Shown piece by piece: positions 1-11,303 of a stretch of 64,000 nucleotides of DNA; the stretch's first letter is position 1, and the number at the start of each line of letters is the position of its first letter. A program made the translations under genes and the position numbers. Source of the stretch: Panax quinquefolius (lineage: Eukaryota; Streptophyta; Magnoliopsida; Apiales; Araliaceae); the NCBI GenBank assembly GCA_020205615.1, contig CM035171.1, forward strand, positions 28,753,105-28,817,104. The letters are read 5' to 3'. The notes below the pieces were generated by a model that was given only the letters and a program-made list of their open reading frames with translations, did no database searches and was not told the origin of the DNA.

Positions 1-1088
1 TGCCTGTGCGGTCTATCGCATGCATGGTGATTTCTTTTGTTGTTCCATTCTTTATTATACCCAGTTGGTTAAAACTTTGACTTCTATACTCCATGAAATT
101 TGTGGAATATCCTTGATATTTGCGTTTCACCCAGTATCTTTTCATGGAAATATTCTTCTGATCATTCTTGAATTTTACTCTACAAAACAGTATCATGTTA
201 ATAATTTGGACGTTAATAATTCCTGGATAAAATAATTCTTGAACTTGTTTTATTGAATTCTTATATCATTGTCATCATCCCAATGTTTATATTTTTTAAA
301 GTCATCTCGTGGCTCGTAGTGCATAGATGGACTTGGTATGATTATGACTGAGAGATTATTCGATTGTAATCATGACCGTAATGTTACAAATGATGTGGTA
401 AAATCCTCAATGGTCGTAGTAGTGCATTGATGGATAGTTGTTGGCATGATCATGACCATTAATGAATACACAAATATTCTTGGCCCGTAGTGCATGAATA
501 ATTGTGGTCGTGATACTAAAGAATATCCTTCGCCAGAAAGTGCAGGGGTGATTCGATGATGTGTAATATTTATTAAAGTCGAGTCTCGGCTATAACTTGA
601 TGAAAAACCTTTAAAACCTAAAAGATAGTAGACTTTATTTTCTACTTGACTCTTTTAATGGATCAGATATTCCACCGCAGCTTAAACCGGTTGTTATTGT
701 ATTTTATCGTTTAACATTGTTGAAGACTATTGATAATTTATTCGCATTATCTTAGTCATAATATTTTTACTCGGGCTAGTTGAGCTCACCCTTTCTTTCA
801 CCTTTTTCTCTGTGAAATGAGAATATATTTGGGGACGAGTCTGGGAAACGAGTGATGGTCCCGAAGATAGCATTAGTAGTCCTCACTATTCGTGAAATAG
901 TGTGATAATAATTGTAATGAGGACTCCTTTTGAGTTTGTATAATATCTAGTAGACAATATTTGTATTTAAACTCACGGTTTATGTCGTATTGTATACTAC
1001 GCTTATGTTAGTAAGTTGTATTTAAATTACGCACCATGTAAGTGGCGACCCAAGATGGGTGATGTATACCTAATTTTGGGGCGCCACA
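1..1088 (+). mobile_element. A-family Tekay-type LTR, 3' part, cut by window start
   Basis: This stretch aligns along its length with the downstream part of the LTR at 3529-5881, from the TGGTGATTTCTTTTGTT stretch to the GGGGCGCCACA end. It also has the LTR hallmark GGGCTAGTTGAGCTCACC near 771. It ends in CA at 1088, and sequence of a different LTR family (element B) follows directly. It is therefore the right end of another A-family element or solo LTR inserted in the B 5' LTR. The left part lies outside the window, so its target duplication cannot be checked; the five bases after it are AATGG. No coding sequence is visible. Confidence 0.8.
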
Positions 1089-1581
1089 AATGGATCGTTA
1101 AATTCATAGATATTAGTAGATTTCATCCTCACGTAACTCTTCTATGAATTAATATTTTCGCACGCTAATATTGGTCTAAAACTTGTTGTTTAATGTATTC
1201 TCTAAGATTTTTTTCTGTTGAAGACTAACGATAATTTGTTGTATATTATCTTAGTCATAATATTCTTTATTGGGCTAGTTGAGCTCACCCTTTTCCTTTT
1301 GTTCCATTTTTTTTCTCGTGAGAGGCGAGAATGTAAGCAGTACTAGTGAAGGGTATGGAATGAAGGTTCTAGAGAGAGTTGTTTAGTAGTCCTCACCATT
1401 TTGTAAAATAATGTATCAATAAATGTGATGAGAATTTATTTGAGTATAGATATTGTCTAGAAGATAATATTTGTATTCAAACTCACGCTTTCTTGTTGTA
1501 ATAATAAAGTTGTAGTTGTTTACGCACCATGTATTGAAACCTCGAGAATGGGTTATGTATACCTATTTTGGGGGCGTCACA
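1089..1581 (+). mobile_element. Element B 5' LTR, 3'-terminal fragment
   Basis: The stretch matches the last 490 bp or so of the LTR at 23576-26167, including ATAGATATTAGTAGATTTCA and the terminal ATTTTGGGGGCGTCACA. A primer-binding site follows at 1584. It is what remains in the window of the 5' LTR of element B, after insertion of the A-family LTR to its left. Confidence 0.85.
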
Positions 1582-1583
1582 GT

Positions 1584-1595
1584 TGGTATCAGAGC
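1584..1595 (+). other. Primer-binding site of element B (initiator-Met tRNA)
   Basis: TGGTATCAGAGC lies three bases after the LTR end. It is complementary to the 3' end of plant initiator methionine tRNA, the usual primer of Tekay/Del chromoviruses. Confidence 0.9.
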
Positions 1596-1769
1596 TTAGG
1601 GATATGATCTCTGGCGGAGATCGGGGAATAGAACTAGGAGGGGAGAGACGAGTAAATCCTTCGCTAGTGTGTCCTACCTAAGCTTATTTGTTAGTTGGTC
1701 AGTATATAGGGATATTATGTGATATATTGATTTCCTTAATTAACCCTTGTTTTATGACAGTATTTGAGA

Positions 1770-3528
1770 ATGTCGACTGAGAATATTAATAGTGGAAATG
1801 AGACCGTGGAGACGCCGGTACTCACCAACAAGGAGAACGTGCAATAGGCTGGCAATGTTCCTCCTGTGAACAACACCACTGAGCAGATGATGAACGAGGG
1901 GATGTTTAGAAGCTTTTTGCAGTTCATGCAAAATCAGACGAGGGAGACTCGTGTTTAAAATACAGGAGGAAATGATAGCAATTCACGGGTTGTCACAACC
2001 AAGCAGATTCAAAGAGTTGGGACCGCCAGAATTTAAGGGAAAGCCGGATCCGATCATGGCGGAAACATGGGTCAAGCAAATTACCAAGATATTCGATGTC
2101 TTGGGATGCACGGAGGAACAGAAGGTTCCATTCGCCACCTTTATGTTCCGTGGCGAGGCAGACTACTGGTGGGAGTCTGTGAAACGGACCCAGCCTGCCG
2201 CACTTAGCATGTCTTGGGAAACGTTTCAGAAACTTTTCAACGAAAAATACTTTCCTGAAAGTGTTCGTCATATGAAGGAAGTGGAGTTTATTAGACTGGA
2301 GCAGAATAACATGACGGTGTCCCAGTACGAGGTGAAGTTCGCGGAGTTATCCAGGTTTGCACCTCATTTGGTGGAGAGTGAGGAACGTATGACGCGGATA
2401 TTTCTTAGAGGTTTGAAACCCGTCATATGTCAGTATCTCATTTCTCATAAATTTTCTCTCTATTCAGATGTTGTAAACTAGGCTCAATTATTAGTACGAG
2501 ATAACGAGTACGGTCAACCGAGGGACCATAACCAGGATCATACCGGGGATAGCAGTCAACAAAACAACGATAACCAGCAGAGAAAGAAAAAGACGGACAA
2601 AAATGGTAACCACTCTGGTGGTAATCATGGCCATGAAAATAGAAGAAGTGAGTGGGAGGAGATTTTAAAAGAGGAGATTTAATAACGAATTATGTGAAGA
2701 CGCGAGCCCAAGAAGAATCTGGTTCTAAGGTAGGAGAACGACCACCCCATTATATGCTATAAATGCGGAAAGAGGGACATATCATCCAAACCGCCCACAA
2801 TAGTTCAAGGTATGCTATAATTGTGGAAAGGAAGGACATATCGCTCGAGATTATGCAGTAGCAAAACCTAGTTAAATGGGGACGGTGACTCAAAAGATCG
2901 TCCGAGAAAAGTCAAAGTCAACGGTTCTTGGAAGAGCGTTTGTTGTGGATCGGTCAAAATGCGAGGAACCCAAACGAGGTGATCACGGGTAAGCTATTTA
3001 TAAATTCTTGCGAAGTTTATACCTTACTTGATCCAAGTGCTACCCATTCATTTATCTCTCCGCTTGTGCTCAACGTTTAAACTTGACTCTGGAGAAATTA
3101 GACTTTGACCTATCTCGTAAAAAAACTCGTTAGGAGAAACTTTCATCACATCCATTGCTTATAAATCTTGTTTGATTCAAGTTGGCACCATCACCTTACC
3201 ATTGACCTTATCTCTTTAAAGATACTTGCTTTTGATGTGATTTTAGGGATTAATTGGTTAACTACTCATCATGCCAAAATTGATTGTTTTCGTAAGGTTG
3301 TTAGTTTTCATATTCCTAACCAACCTTTGTTATTTAATTCAAGCAACTAAACCATCAAAATCAATCAACTGTCATATCTAATCATAAAGCTATTCGTTTA
3401 TTGAAAAACGGATGTCAAGCTTTCATAGCTCATGTTATGGATTTGAATAAAGACACGTCAGATTTGAATAATATTCTTGTTGTTATTGACTTTCTTGACG
3501 TATTTCCTGAAGAACTTCCCAGTCTACC
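1770..3528 (+). pseudogene. Element B gag-protease (Ty3/gypsy, Tekay/Del type), broken
   Basis: This is the Gag plus aspartic protease part of the polyprotein, which packages RNA and processes the precursor. The likely start ATG at 1770 follows the primer site by about 175 bp and parallels the start at 36930 in element G. Two in-frame stops (TAG 1845-1847, TAA 1956-1958) stand where relatives have Gln codons. A frameshift near 2011 leads into the retrotransposon Gag core (ELGPPEFKGKP near 2020, then LGCTEEQKVPF, YWWESVKRTQP, KYFPESVRHMKEVEF), which stops at 2479-2481. Two CCHC knuckles follow, damaged, around 2755-2860. A protease remnant has LDPSATHSF where FDSGATHSF is usual, so the Asp-Ser/Thr-Gly triad is lost. 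The frame ends at DVFPEELPSLP, where element A has inserted. The reading continues at 20775. Confidence 0.9.
3524..3528 (+). repeat. Target-site duplication CTACC, left copy (element A)
   Basis: CTACC lies directly before the TG start of the A 5' LTR and again directly after the CA end of its 3' LTR at 20770-20774. Joining the flanks restores the element B reading frame around the protease-to-RT linker (EELPSLPP). This proves that A transposed into B. Confidence 0.95.
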
Positions 3529-4212
3529 TGTGAGACCCCAGATTTTATCAATAAAGATTTAAATTTTGTTGAAATAATTTTTTAATATTATGGTGTGAAT
3601 TTAAGATAATATTATAGTTGTGGGTAGTATTTATAAATTTTGCAAAGTATGCAAGTGGTTATATTATATTCGATTGGTCGGGGAATATTCGGTTTAGCAG
3701 GGAATATTCGTACAACGGCTCAATCATTGGTGGACCCCATAACAGAATTATTGTCGGATTGAGAAAACGACAAAAATATTTTATTGAAATAACGGCGGAA
3801 GTTTTACCGTGGTTACTGTTGAACTACTCGGTAGTATTGATTATTGATGCTTATGTGAGAAGTCACTCAGTTTGATTCCATTATTGTCGATTAATAATAT
3901 GAATTATTATAGCGATAATGACGTTTTGTTTTATTCGTATTATTAACGTAATAAAACAGAAACATCTTTTTATATAAAATAGAATACTTTATTAAAGTTA
4001 TTCTATAAATAGAATATATTATATTTTATTATGCATAGTGTTGCATAGTGTTTTGCATAGTATTGCATAGTGTTTGCATAGTAAAATGTTTTTATATAAA
4101 TAGAATATATTATATTTTATTTAAAAGATTTTTCTTTAAATATGGACCGTCACGATTAAAAGTAAATCAATCTGGACCGTTCATGGATTAGTTACTATGC
4201 ATTCCATTTTCC

Positions 4213-4220
4213 TATAAATA
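4213..4220 (+). promoter_or_regulatory. TATA box of the A 5' LTR
   Basis: CCTATAAATAGAAGC is followed about 40 bp later by purine-rich GAGAGAGAAATTATAGAGAG leader sequence, as expected for the U3/R promoter. The equivalent site in the 3' LTR is 10178-10185. Confidence 0.8.
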
Positions 4221-4364
4221 GAAGCTCATTCCTTCATTATTTTCTTACGAATTCATTGAAACTCTAGAGAGAGAAATTATAGAGAGAAGCTATAGAGAGA
4301 AAAATAGAAAGAAGAAGAGTATCTCGCTACTTCACTACTTCTATATTAGGTTCTTTTTACGGTA

Positions 4365-4830
4365 AGGGGTGTTATTCTTTCTTCTTGAAGAGAACTTACA
4401 TTATTCCATTCATTATCATTCATTGGAATAACTCGTAAAAGTGGCATACCCTATACATAACCTGTGTCACGTGGCGTACCCTATACTTGGTGAAATCCTT
4501 ATGTTATTCCATTGCTTATTATTACATTGGAATAACCTATATACGCTGTGTTTACCCTATACTTGGTGACATTCTTCTATTATTACATTTGGAACATCCA
4601 TGCTCATGTGTTTTACAGGACTGGTTCCGCTTTTATTATTCTGTTGGAACATCCATGTCATGTGTGTTTTACACCGGACTGGTTAAAATCTTTATCATTC
4701 ATTGGAATATCCTATCGTGTGTTTTACACCGGATCCGGTTCCATCTTTATTATTCATTGGAACATCACATCGTGGGTGTGAATTTCACGACTGGTTAAGT
4801 TATTATTATTCTGTTGGAATAACTCATCTG
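4365..4830 (+). repeat. LTR minisatellite, about 50-70 bp imperfect unit
   Basis: Recurring modules read roughly TTATTATTCATTGGAACATC, then GTGTTTTACACCGGACTGG, in six or so imperfect copies downstream of the TATA box. The array recurs at about 10350-10800 in the 3' LTR. It opens spurious reading frames on both strands. Confidence 0.75.
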
Positions 4831-5885
4831 CAATCTGCGCACGCATGGTGATTTCTTTTGTTATTCCATTCTTTATTATACCCAGTTGGTTAAAACTTTG
4901 ACTTCTATACTCCATGAAATTAGTAGAATATCCTTGATATTTGCGTTTCATCCAGTATCTTTTCATGGAAATATTCTTCTGATCATTATTGAATTTTACT
5001 CTACGAAATAGTATCATGTTGACAATTTGGACGTTAATAATTCATGGATTAAATAATTCTTGAACTTGTTTTATTGAATTACTATGTCATTGTCATCATC
5101 CTCATGTTATATTATGTTATCTTTGGCTTACGCAAGATAGATGAACTTAGTATGATTATGACCGAGGATCATTCGGTATAATCATGACTTGATATAAATG
5201 ATGTGACAAAAGTCCTCGATTGGCTGTAATGCGTGATGGATAGTTTTTGGTATGATTATGACTGGGGTGATTCGGTATAGTCATGACCATTGATAATTTG
5301 ATGAAAATCCTTGACCGCAGTAATGCGGGGATGATTAGATGTGGTGGTTTATTATTGTCGAGTCTCTCGTGATAAAAATTGATGAAAACCTTTTAAAACC
5401 TAAAAGATAGTAGACTTTATTCTCTATTTGACTCTTTTAATGGATTGCTTATTCCGCTGCAGATTAAATTGGTTGTCCATTGTATTTTATCGGTTTAACC
5501 TTTGTTGAAGGCTAATGATAATTTATTACGCATTATCTTAGTCATAATATTTCTTCTTTGGGCTAGTTGAGCTCACCTTTCTTTCACCTTTGTTCTCTTC
5601 GTGAAATGAGAACATAATTTGGACGAGTCGGGGAGCGTAAGTAATGGTCCGAGAGGATAGCATTAGTAGTCCTCACTATTACGTGAAATAGTGTGATAAT
5701 AGTTGTAATGAGGACTCTTTTTTTGAGTTTGTATAATATCTAGTAGACAATATTTGTATTCAAACTCACGGTTTATGTCGTATTATACCTACAGTTATAT
5801 TAGTAAGTTGTATTTGAATTTATGTACCATGTAAGTGGCGACCCAAGATGGGTGACGTATACCTAATTTTGGGGGCGTCCACGGT

Positions 5886-5898
5886 TGGTATCGAGCTT
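5886..5898 (+). other. Primer-binding site of element A
   Basis: TGGTATCGAGCTT follows the LTR end by four bases. It is an initiator-Met type site lacking one A relative to the consensus TGGTATCAGAGC. Confidence 0.75.
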
Positions 5899-6069
5899 AG
5901 GATATGATCCCGGCTAAGAGAGTGAGAATAGAACTAGGAGGGAGAGCGGAAATTCCTTCGCTAGTATGACCTACTTAAGTTTATTTGGTATTTAATTGGT
6001 GAATTCGGTGTATAGGGATAATATGTGACAAAGTTAATTAACCCCTGTTTTTGTGACAGATGTTTGAGA

Positions 6070-7160
6070 ATGGCATCGAAAATCTTTGAGTTAAGCAATG
6101 AAGCACATGAGAGTGTTGATTCAAATTTCAAACAAAAGGTAACGACCAACAACACGATAATAATCATATTGGTGGCAGCGGCTATCGAACAATGATAACC
6201 ATCGTGGGGAAATTATCATGCTAAGAATGGTAACCACTTGGTGGTAATCATGGCAAAGATAATAGAAGTGGAAATTTCAAGAAGAGAAGGTCATTTAGCT
6301 CGATTTTGTCGTATAGTGAAGTCAAGTCCATTTGGGATAGTGGCACCAAAGGCGGATACTGACAAAACAAAGTCGGTGGTTTCAGGGAAGAGCGTTTTTC
6401 GTGACTTCTCAAAAGTGGGTAACCCGAACGAAGTTAGCACGGGTTAGTTAATTATAAATTCTTGCGATAAGTCTATACCTTATTAGATCTGGGTTCTACC
6501 CATTCTTTTATCTCTCTTGCTTTGCGTTCAACGTTTAAATTTGACTCAGGAGAAATTAGAATTTGATTTATCTATTGAAACTTCGTTGGGAGAAACCTTC
6601 GTTACCTCCACATTTATTAATCTTGTTGTTTCAAATAAACACTTTCACGTTACACCGTCGATCTTATCTCTTTGAAAATACTTGCCTTTGAGGTAATTTT
6701 TGAAAACAATTGATTAACTACTCATTATTCTTTTTGTAAGGTTATTAGCTTTCATATTCCTAACCAACTTTGTTATACTGAATTCAAAGTAACCAAATCC
6801 TAAAGTTAATCTTTGTTATATCAAGCCATAAGTAAAGAGCCCGATCCTTTCGTTGTTGACTTCCTTGTGTGGAATGCAAAAAGCCGGACTTTACAGTAGG
6901 CGACGTCGTATTGAAGATGGCAAGTTGATAGGTATCATTGTGAGGTGCTATCTAGGTTAAGGGATAGAAGTCACAGTTGGTATCAATGTGACATACTATC
7001 CAAGTCTTGGATGAGAGTCACAATTTTGAATGATATTTCTATTATTAATAAATTTCCTGGCATATTCTTGAAGACTTCTTAGCCTACTTAGAGCGTGAAA
7101 TCGAATTTTGTATTGAATTCGAAGACAAAAACCCATTTCTTAAACCCTCAAATATTTCTT
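6070..7160 (+). pseudogene. Element A gag-protease remnant with foreign insert
   Basis: The start ATG at 6070 gives MASKIFELSNEAHESVD, matching the N terminus of element G (MASKNVEINNEAHETVE). The Gag core domain is deleted: sequence jumps from about 6140 to a stretch matching the Gag-to-knuckle linker and one partial knuckle (GHLARFCRIVKSSP). Protease follows (near 6450-6780) with stops and frameshifts; the catalytic region reads close to [12 protein letters not shown] out of frame. A segment of about 165 bp at 6857-7021, not from this polyprotein, interrupts the protease-to-RT linker. Then NDISIINKFPG and the first RT-leader residues (IEFCIEFEDKNPFL) appear, and homology ends near 7160. No product is possible. 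Confidence 0.8.
6857..7021 (+). other. Non-polyprotein insert shared with element D
   Basis: This segment replaces or interrupts the protease-to-RT linker of A. A clearly related segment lies in element D on the minus strand (50331-50445). Here its last 47 bp or so are duplicated in tandem; both halves end ...AGTCAC and contain CTATCC/CTATCT. I do not recognise its source. Confidence 0.7.
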
Positions 7161-8262
7161 CAACTAAAATGAGCAGGTTTACGTGGTTTATGATGAAAGT
7201 CATAATAAAAGCATTGGAATAATGAAAATCATGGGTATATGAAGTATTAGTAAGTTTTATGATGAGTTATGTTGGTTAGTATGTGAAAACATGAAAGTTT
7301 CTTAGAAATCACAAAGAGTTGAAAATCAGATTTTGGTGAAAAACGTAACATGAAATTCAATAGACCATATCTCCTATTATATTTTGAATTTTTGAATGTG
7401 GTCAAGTCCTAGAGTTAGATCTATGAGTTACCTAACTAATCCAAGTGGAATTACTGGAAAAGGTGATGTAGATTTTTGTGTGGACTGATTTTAGCAAAGG
7501 AGGCCAAAGCTATAAATTTCAAAAATGCTACTGCCCAGAAACTTTAAGGGGCTGTTTCGGCCACTTAAATTATTAGAAAAATTCTGGCCTTTTGGGACAT
7601 GAAGGTATATGGTATAAAGTATCTCCTGTCCAAAAATGAGCTCATTCTGACTTAAAATGAGCAAGTTATGACTATTTCAATATTTAGATTTTTTCGACGA
7701 AAAAACGCTATAATCAAGTTCTATAACTCCGATGACCATGAAATTTAAACTAGAAGCTCACGTTAACATGTGTAAGGTCCTGCCAAGATTTGGGAATTTT
7801 GGAGTTAAACTTGAGGTAGCTAATTTCTTAAGGAATTAATTAGAAATTGATTTTGAAAAATAGTAAATGAATTTTAAAAATTAGAGAAAAATATATTTTC
7901 ATTATGGGACTATATTATGCTAAATCCCAGAAAAGAAATATTTTTGGGGCTGATTTGGTATTTTCATGAAAATAGTTTAGTTACAAACATATGAGTTAAA
8001 TATGTTATGTGAAGTAACAAAGTTGAAAATAGGATTTTATGGCTAGAGAATCCTATATAGAGTATATGCATATTTTTGATGAGGATTTGATAATTGGTGA
8101 TGATATTTTATGAGTATGACATTTCGAATGATTAAATGCATTATATGGTAAAAGCGTAAACAATTAAGATAAATTGTTTATAAATTTAAGAAGTGATTAA
8201 AATATTGTTATAATATTAATGATATTAGATTATGAGATTATTAAGTGATTGAAAACATGGGG
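7161..8262 (+). other. LTR-like non-coding block inside element A
   Basis: About 1.1 kb of AT-rich DNA without usable reading frames replaces pol. It shares short stretches with the downstream part of LTR F (for example CTGACTTAAAATGAG at 7650 and CAGACTTAAAATGAG at 44776). It is probably a piece of another retrotransposon LTR or leader fused into element A. The exact donor cannot be named. Confidence 0.5.
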
Positions 8263-9380
8263 ATGTTCTTGAATCTCGGATAAATTATATTATAAATGTT
8301 TAATATTTATCCTTTATCTCATTTGATTGATTCTTTATATCATTATCCTCATGCTTATATTATGTTGAAAGTCATACGTGCTTTGTAGATGGACTTGGTA
8401 TGATTATGACGAGGGATTGTTCGGTATAATCATAATCAGTAAATGAATACACAATTATCTTTGGTAGTAGTGCATGGATAATTTGTGGTCGTGATACTAA
8501 TGAATACACAATTATCTTTGGTAGTAGTGCATGGATAATTTGTGGTCGTGATACTAATGAATACACAATTATCTTTGGTAGTAGTACATGGATAATTTGT
8601 GGTCGTGATACTAATGAATACACAATTATCTTTGGTAGTAGTGCATGGATAATTTGTGGTCGTGATACTAATGAATACACAATTATCTTTGGTAGTAGTG
8701 CATGAATAATTTGTGGTCGTGATACTAATGAATACACAATTATCTTTTGGTAGTAGTGCATGGATAATTTGTGGTCGTGATATCTTAATGAATACACAAT
8801 TATCTTTGGTAGTAGTGCATGGATAATTTGTGGTCGGATCTTAATGAATACACAATTATCTTTGGCCGTAGTGCATGGATAATTTGTGGTCGTGATCTTA
8901 ATGAATACACAATTATCTTTGGGCCGTAGTGCATGGATAATTTGTGGTCGTGATACTAATGAATACACGATTATCTTTGGTAGTAGTGCATGGATAATTC
9001 GTGGTCGTGATACTAATGAATATCCTTGGCACGTAGTGCGGGGATGATTCGATGATATGGATTAATTATTGAGTGAGTCTCGTGAATGAAATATTAATTC
9101 ATGGATGTGGTAAAAGTCATCTTTGGTAGTAGTGCATTGATAGACTTGGTATGATTATGACCACGGATTATTCGGTATAATCATGACCGTAATTGAAAAC
9201 ACGAATATCCTTAGCCAGTAGTGCATGGATAATTCATGGTTGTGATACTATTAAGCTGAGTCTCAGTATTATTGGTTTTACAGTTATATATCTTTGGCCT
9301 GTAGTGCAAAGATGAATTGTTAATGAATATCTTTGGCCGGATTGCAAAAATGAATTTAATGTTTTCGACGATAAAGGTAT
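8263..9380 (+). other. Misplaced Tekay LTR-type block in the element A interior
   Basis: Sequence from TCTCGGATAAATTATATTAT onward aligns with the mid-LTR section seen at 36000-36260 in element G (GGATAAATTAAATTATGAATC, then TATGATTATGAC and GTAGTGCAGGGATGATTCG). It lies between the gag remnant and the purine tract, so an LTR segment occupies the place of pol. It contains the 57-bp array listed separately, and toward 9290-9350 modules typical of the B-family LTR (ATCTTTGGCCTGTAGTGCAA). Confidence 0.65.
8439..9015 (+). repeat. 57-bp tandem array, about 10 copies
   Basis: The unit begins AATGAATACACAATTATC and continues through TTTGGTAGTAGTGCATGG and ATAATTTGTGGTCGTGATACT. Starts are seen at 8442, 8499, 8556, 8613, 8670 and 8727, then at slightly variable spacing to about 9015. 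Copies are nearly identical and differ by single bases or small indels. Because 57 is divisible by three, the minus strand stays open for about 200 codons by chance. Single or diverged copies of the unit occur in A- and G-family LTRs, so this is a local expansion of an LTR module. Confidence 0.9.
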
Positions 9381-9444
9381 TCAAGGTATCCTCACCTCTT
9401 TATCATATCAGGTACGTACCCTAATTTCGAGGGCAAAATTCCAT

Positions 9445-9457
9445 AAGGAGGGGAGAT
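9445..9457 (+). other. Polypurine tract of element A
   Basis: AAGGAGGGGAGAT lies immediately before the TGTGAGACCCC start of the 3' LTR. It is the plus-strand priming site, matching those at 41537 and, on the minus strand, 48563. Confidence 0.85.
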
Positions 9458-11303
9458 TGTGAGACCCCAGATTTTATCAATAAAGATTTAAATTTTGTTG
9501 AAATAATTTTTTAATATTATGGTGTGAATTTAAGATAATATTATAGTTGTGGGTAGTATTTATAAATTTTGCAAAGTATGCAAGTGGTTATATTATATTC
9601 GATTGGTGGGGAATATTAGGTTTAGCGGGGAATATTCGATAACTACTCAATCATTGGTGGACCACTAGCGTAATTATTGTCGGATTGAGAAAACGACAAA
9701 AATATTTTATTGAAATAACGGCGGAAGTTTTACCGGTAGTTCTTGTTGAACTACTCGGTAGTAAAAATACGATGTCGTGTGGTTGCATACAGTATTGATT
9801 ATTGATGCTTATGTGAGAAGTCACTCGGTTTGATTCCATTATTGTCGATTAATAATATGAATTATTATAGCGATAATGACGTTTTGTTTTATTCGTATTA
9901 TTAACGTAATAAAAGCGAAACATCTTTTATATAAAATAGAATACTTTATTAAAGTTATTCTATAAATAGAATATATTATATTTTATTATGCATAGTGTTG
10001 CATAGTGTTTTGCATAGTGTTTTGCATAGTATTGCATAGTGTTTGCATAGTAAAATGTTTTTATATAAATAGAATATATTATATTTTATTTAAAAGATTT
10101 TTCTTTAAATATGGACCGTCGATTAAAGTAAATCAACTGGATAGTTCATGGATTAGTTATTATGCATTCCATTTTCCTATAAATAGAAGCTCATTCCTTC
10201 ATTATTTTCTTACTTAATTCATTGAAACTCTAGAGAGAGAAATTATAGAGAGAAGTTTATAGAGAGAAAATATAGAAAGAAGAAAGAGTATTCGCTACTT
10301 CACTACTTCTATATTCAGGTTCTTTTTACGGTAAGGGTGTTATTCTTTCTTCTTGAAGAGAACTTCTGTTATTCCATTCATTATCATTCTGTTAGAATAA
10401 TCTGTAAAAGTGGCATACCCTATACATAACCTGTATACGCGGCATACCCTATACTTGGTGAAATCCTTATGTTATTCCATTGCTTATTATTACATTGGAA
10501 TAACCTATATACGTGATTTACCCTATACTTGGTGACATTCTTCTATTATTCTCGTTGGAACATCACTGCTCACAGTGTGTTTTACAGGACTGGTTCCGCT
10601 TTTTATTATTCGTTGGAACATCACATGCATGTGTTTTACACCGGACTGGTTAAAATCTTTATCATTCTCATTGGAATATCCTATCATGTGTTTTACACCG
10701 GATCCAGTTCCATCTTTATTATTCATTGGAACATCCCGCTTCGGTGTGAATTTCACCGACTGGTTCCGTTATTATTATTACGTTGGAATAACTTGCTCAT
10801 CACAAATACCGCATGCATGGTGATTTCTTTTGTTATTCCATTCTTTATTATACCCGGTTGGTTAAAACTTTGACTTCTATACTCCATGAAATTAGTAGAA
10901 TATCCTTGATATTTGCGTTTCATCCAAATATCTTTTCATGGAAATATTCTTCCGATCATTATTGAATTTTACTCTACTGTAAACAAAGATCATGTTGACA
11001 ATTTGGACGTTAATAATTCATGGATTAAATAATTCTTGAACTTGTTTTATTGAATTACTATGTCATTGTCATCATCCTCATGTTATATTATGTTATCTTT
11101 GGCTTACGTGCATAGATGAACTTAGTATGATTATGACGAGGATCATTCGGTATAATCATGACTTGATATAAATGATGTGACAAAAGTCCTCAAATTGGCT
11201 GTAATGCAATGATGGATAGTTTTTGGTATGATTATGACTGGGGTGATTCGGTATAGTCATGACCATTGATAATTTGATGAAAATCCTTGACCGTGGTACA
11301 GGG
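9458..11303 (+). mobile_element. Element A 3' LTR, left part (interrupted by copia element)
   Basis: It starts TGTGAGACCCCAG and parallels the 5' LTR, with one clear GAATATTC at 9630, the GCATAGTGTT mini-repeat near 9990-10050, TATAAATA at 10178 and the minisatellite at 10350-10800. The match stops at 11303 at CCGTGGTACAGGG, where the copia LTR starts, and resumes at 20223. Relative to the 5' LTR it shows many one- to three-base indels, mostly at C/G-containing sites. Confidence 0.9.

Larger units (their letters stand above)
3529..5881 (+). mobile_element. Element A 5' LTR
   Basis: The LTR is about 2.35 kb, starts TGTGAGACCCC and ends GGGGGCGTCCA, close to the GGCGTCACA of sister LTRs. In order it holds GAATATTC palindromes at 3683 and 3702, a GCATAGTGTT mini-repeat (4030-4085), a TATA box at 4213, a minisatellite (4365-4830), and a 3' section with GGGCTAGTTGAGCTCACC. 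There is no LTR-encoded protein I would support. Confidence 0.9.

Noticed and set aside
4487..4798. Overlapping plus frames of 77-103 codons, and similar frames at 10523-10873
   Set aside because: Generated by the A LTR minisatellite. They differ between the LTR copies and have no domain.
8372..8968. 198-codon minus-strand frame with repeated IIHALLPKIIVYSLVSRPQ
   Set aside because: It is the 57-bp tandem array read in a frame kept open because 57 is divisible by three. It has no independent support.
8439..9015. Regular repeats resembling a CRISPR array
   Set aside because: The 57-bp units are contiguous with no unique spacers, lie in a plant retrotransposon and have no cas genes nearby.
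11299..11303. CAGGG / TGAGG as the copia target duplication
   Set aside because: The pentamers differ at two positions. A duplication of GCGGG corrupted by sequence error is possible but is not shown by this sequence.
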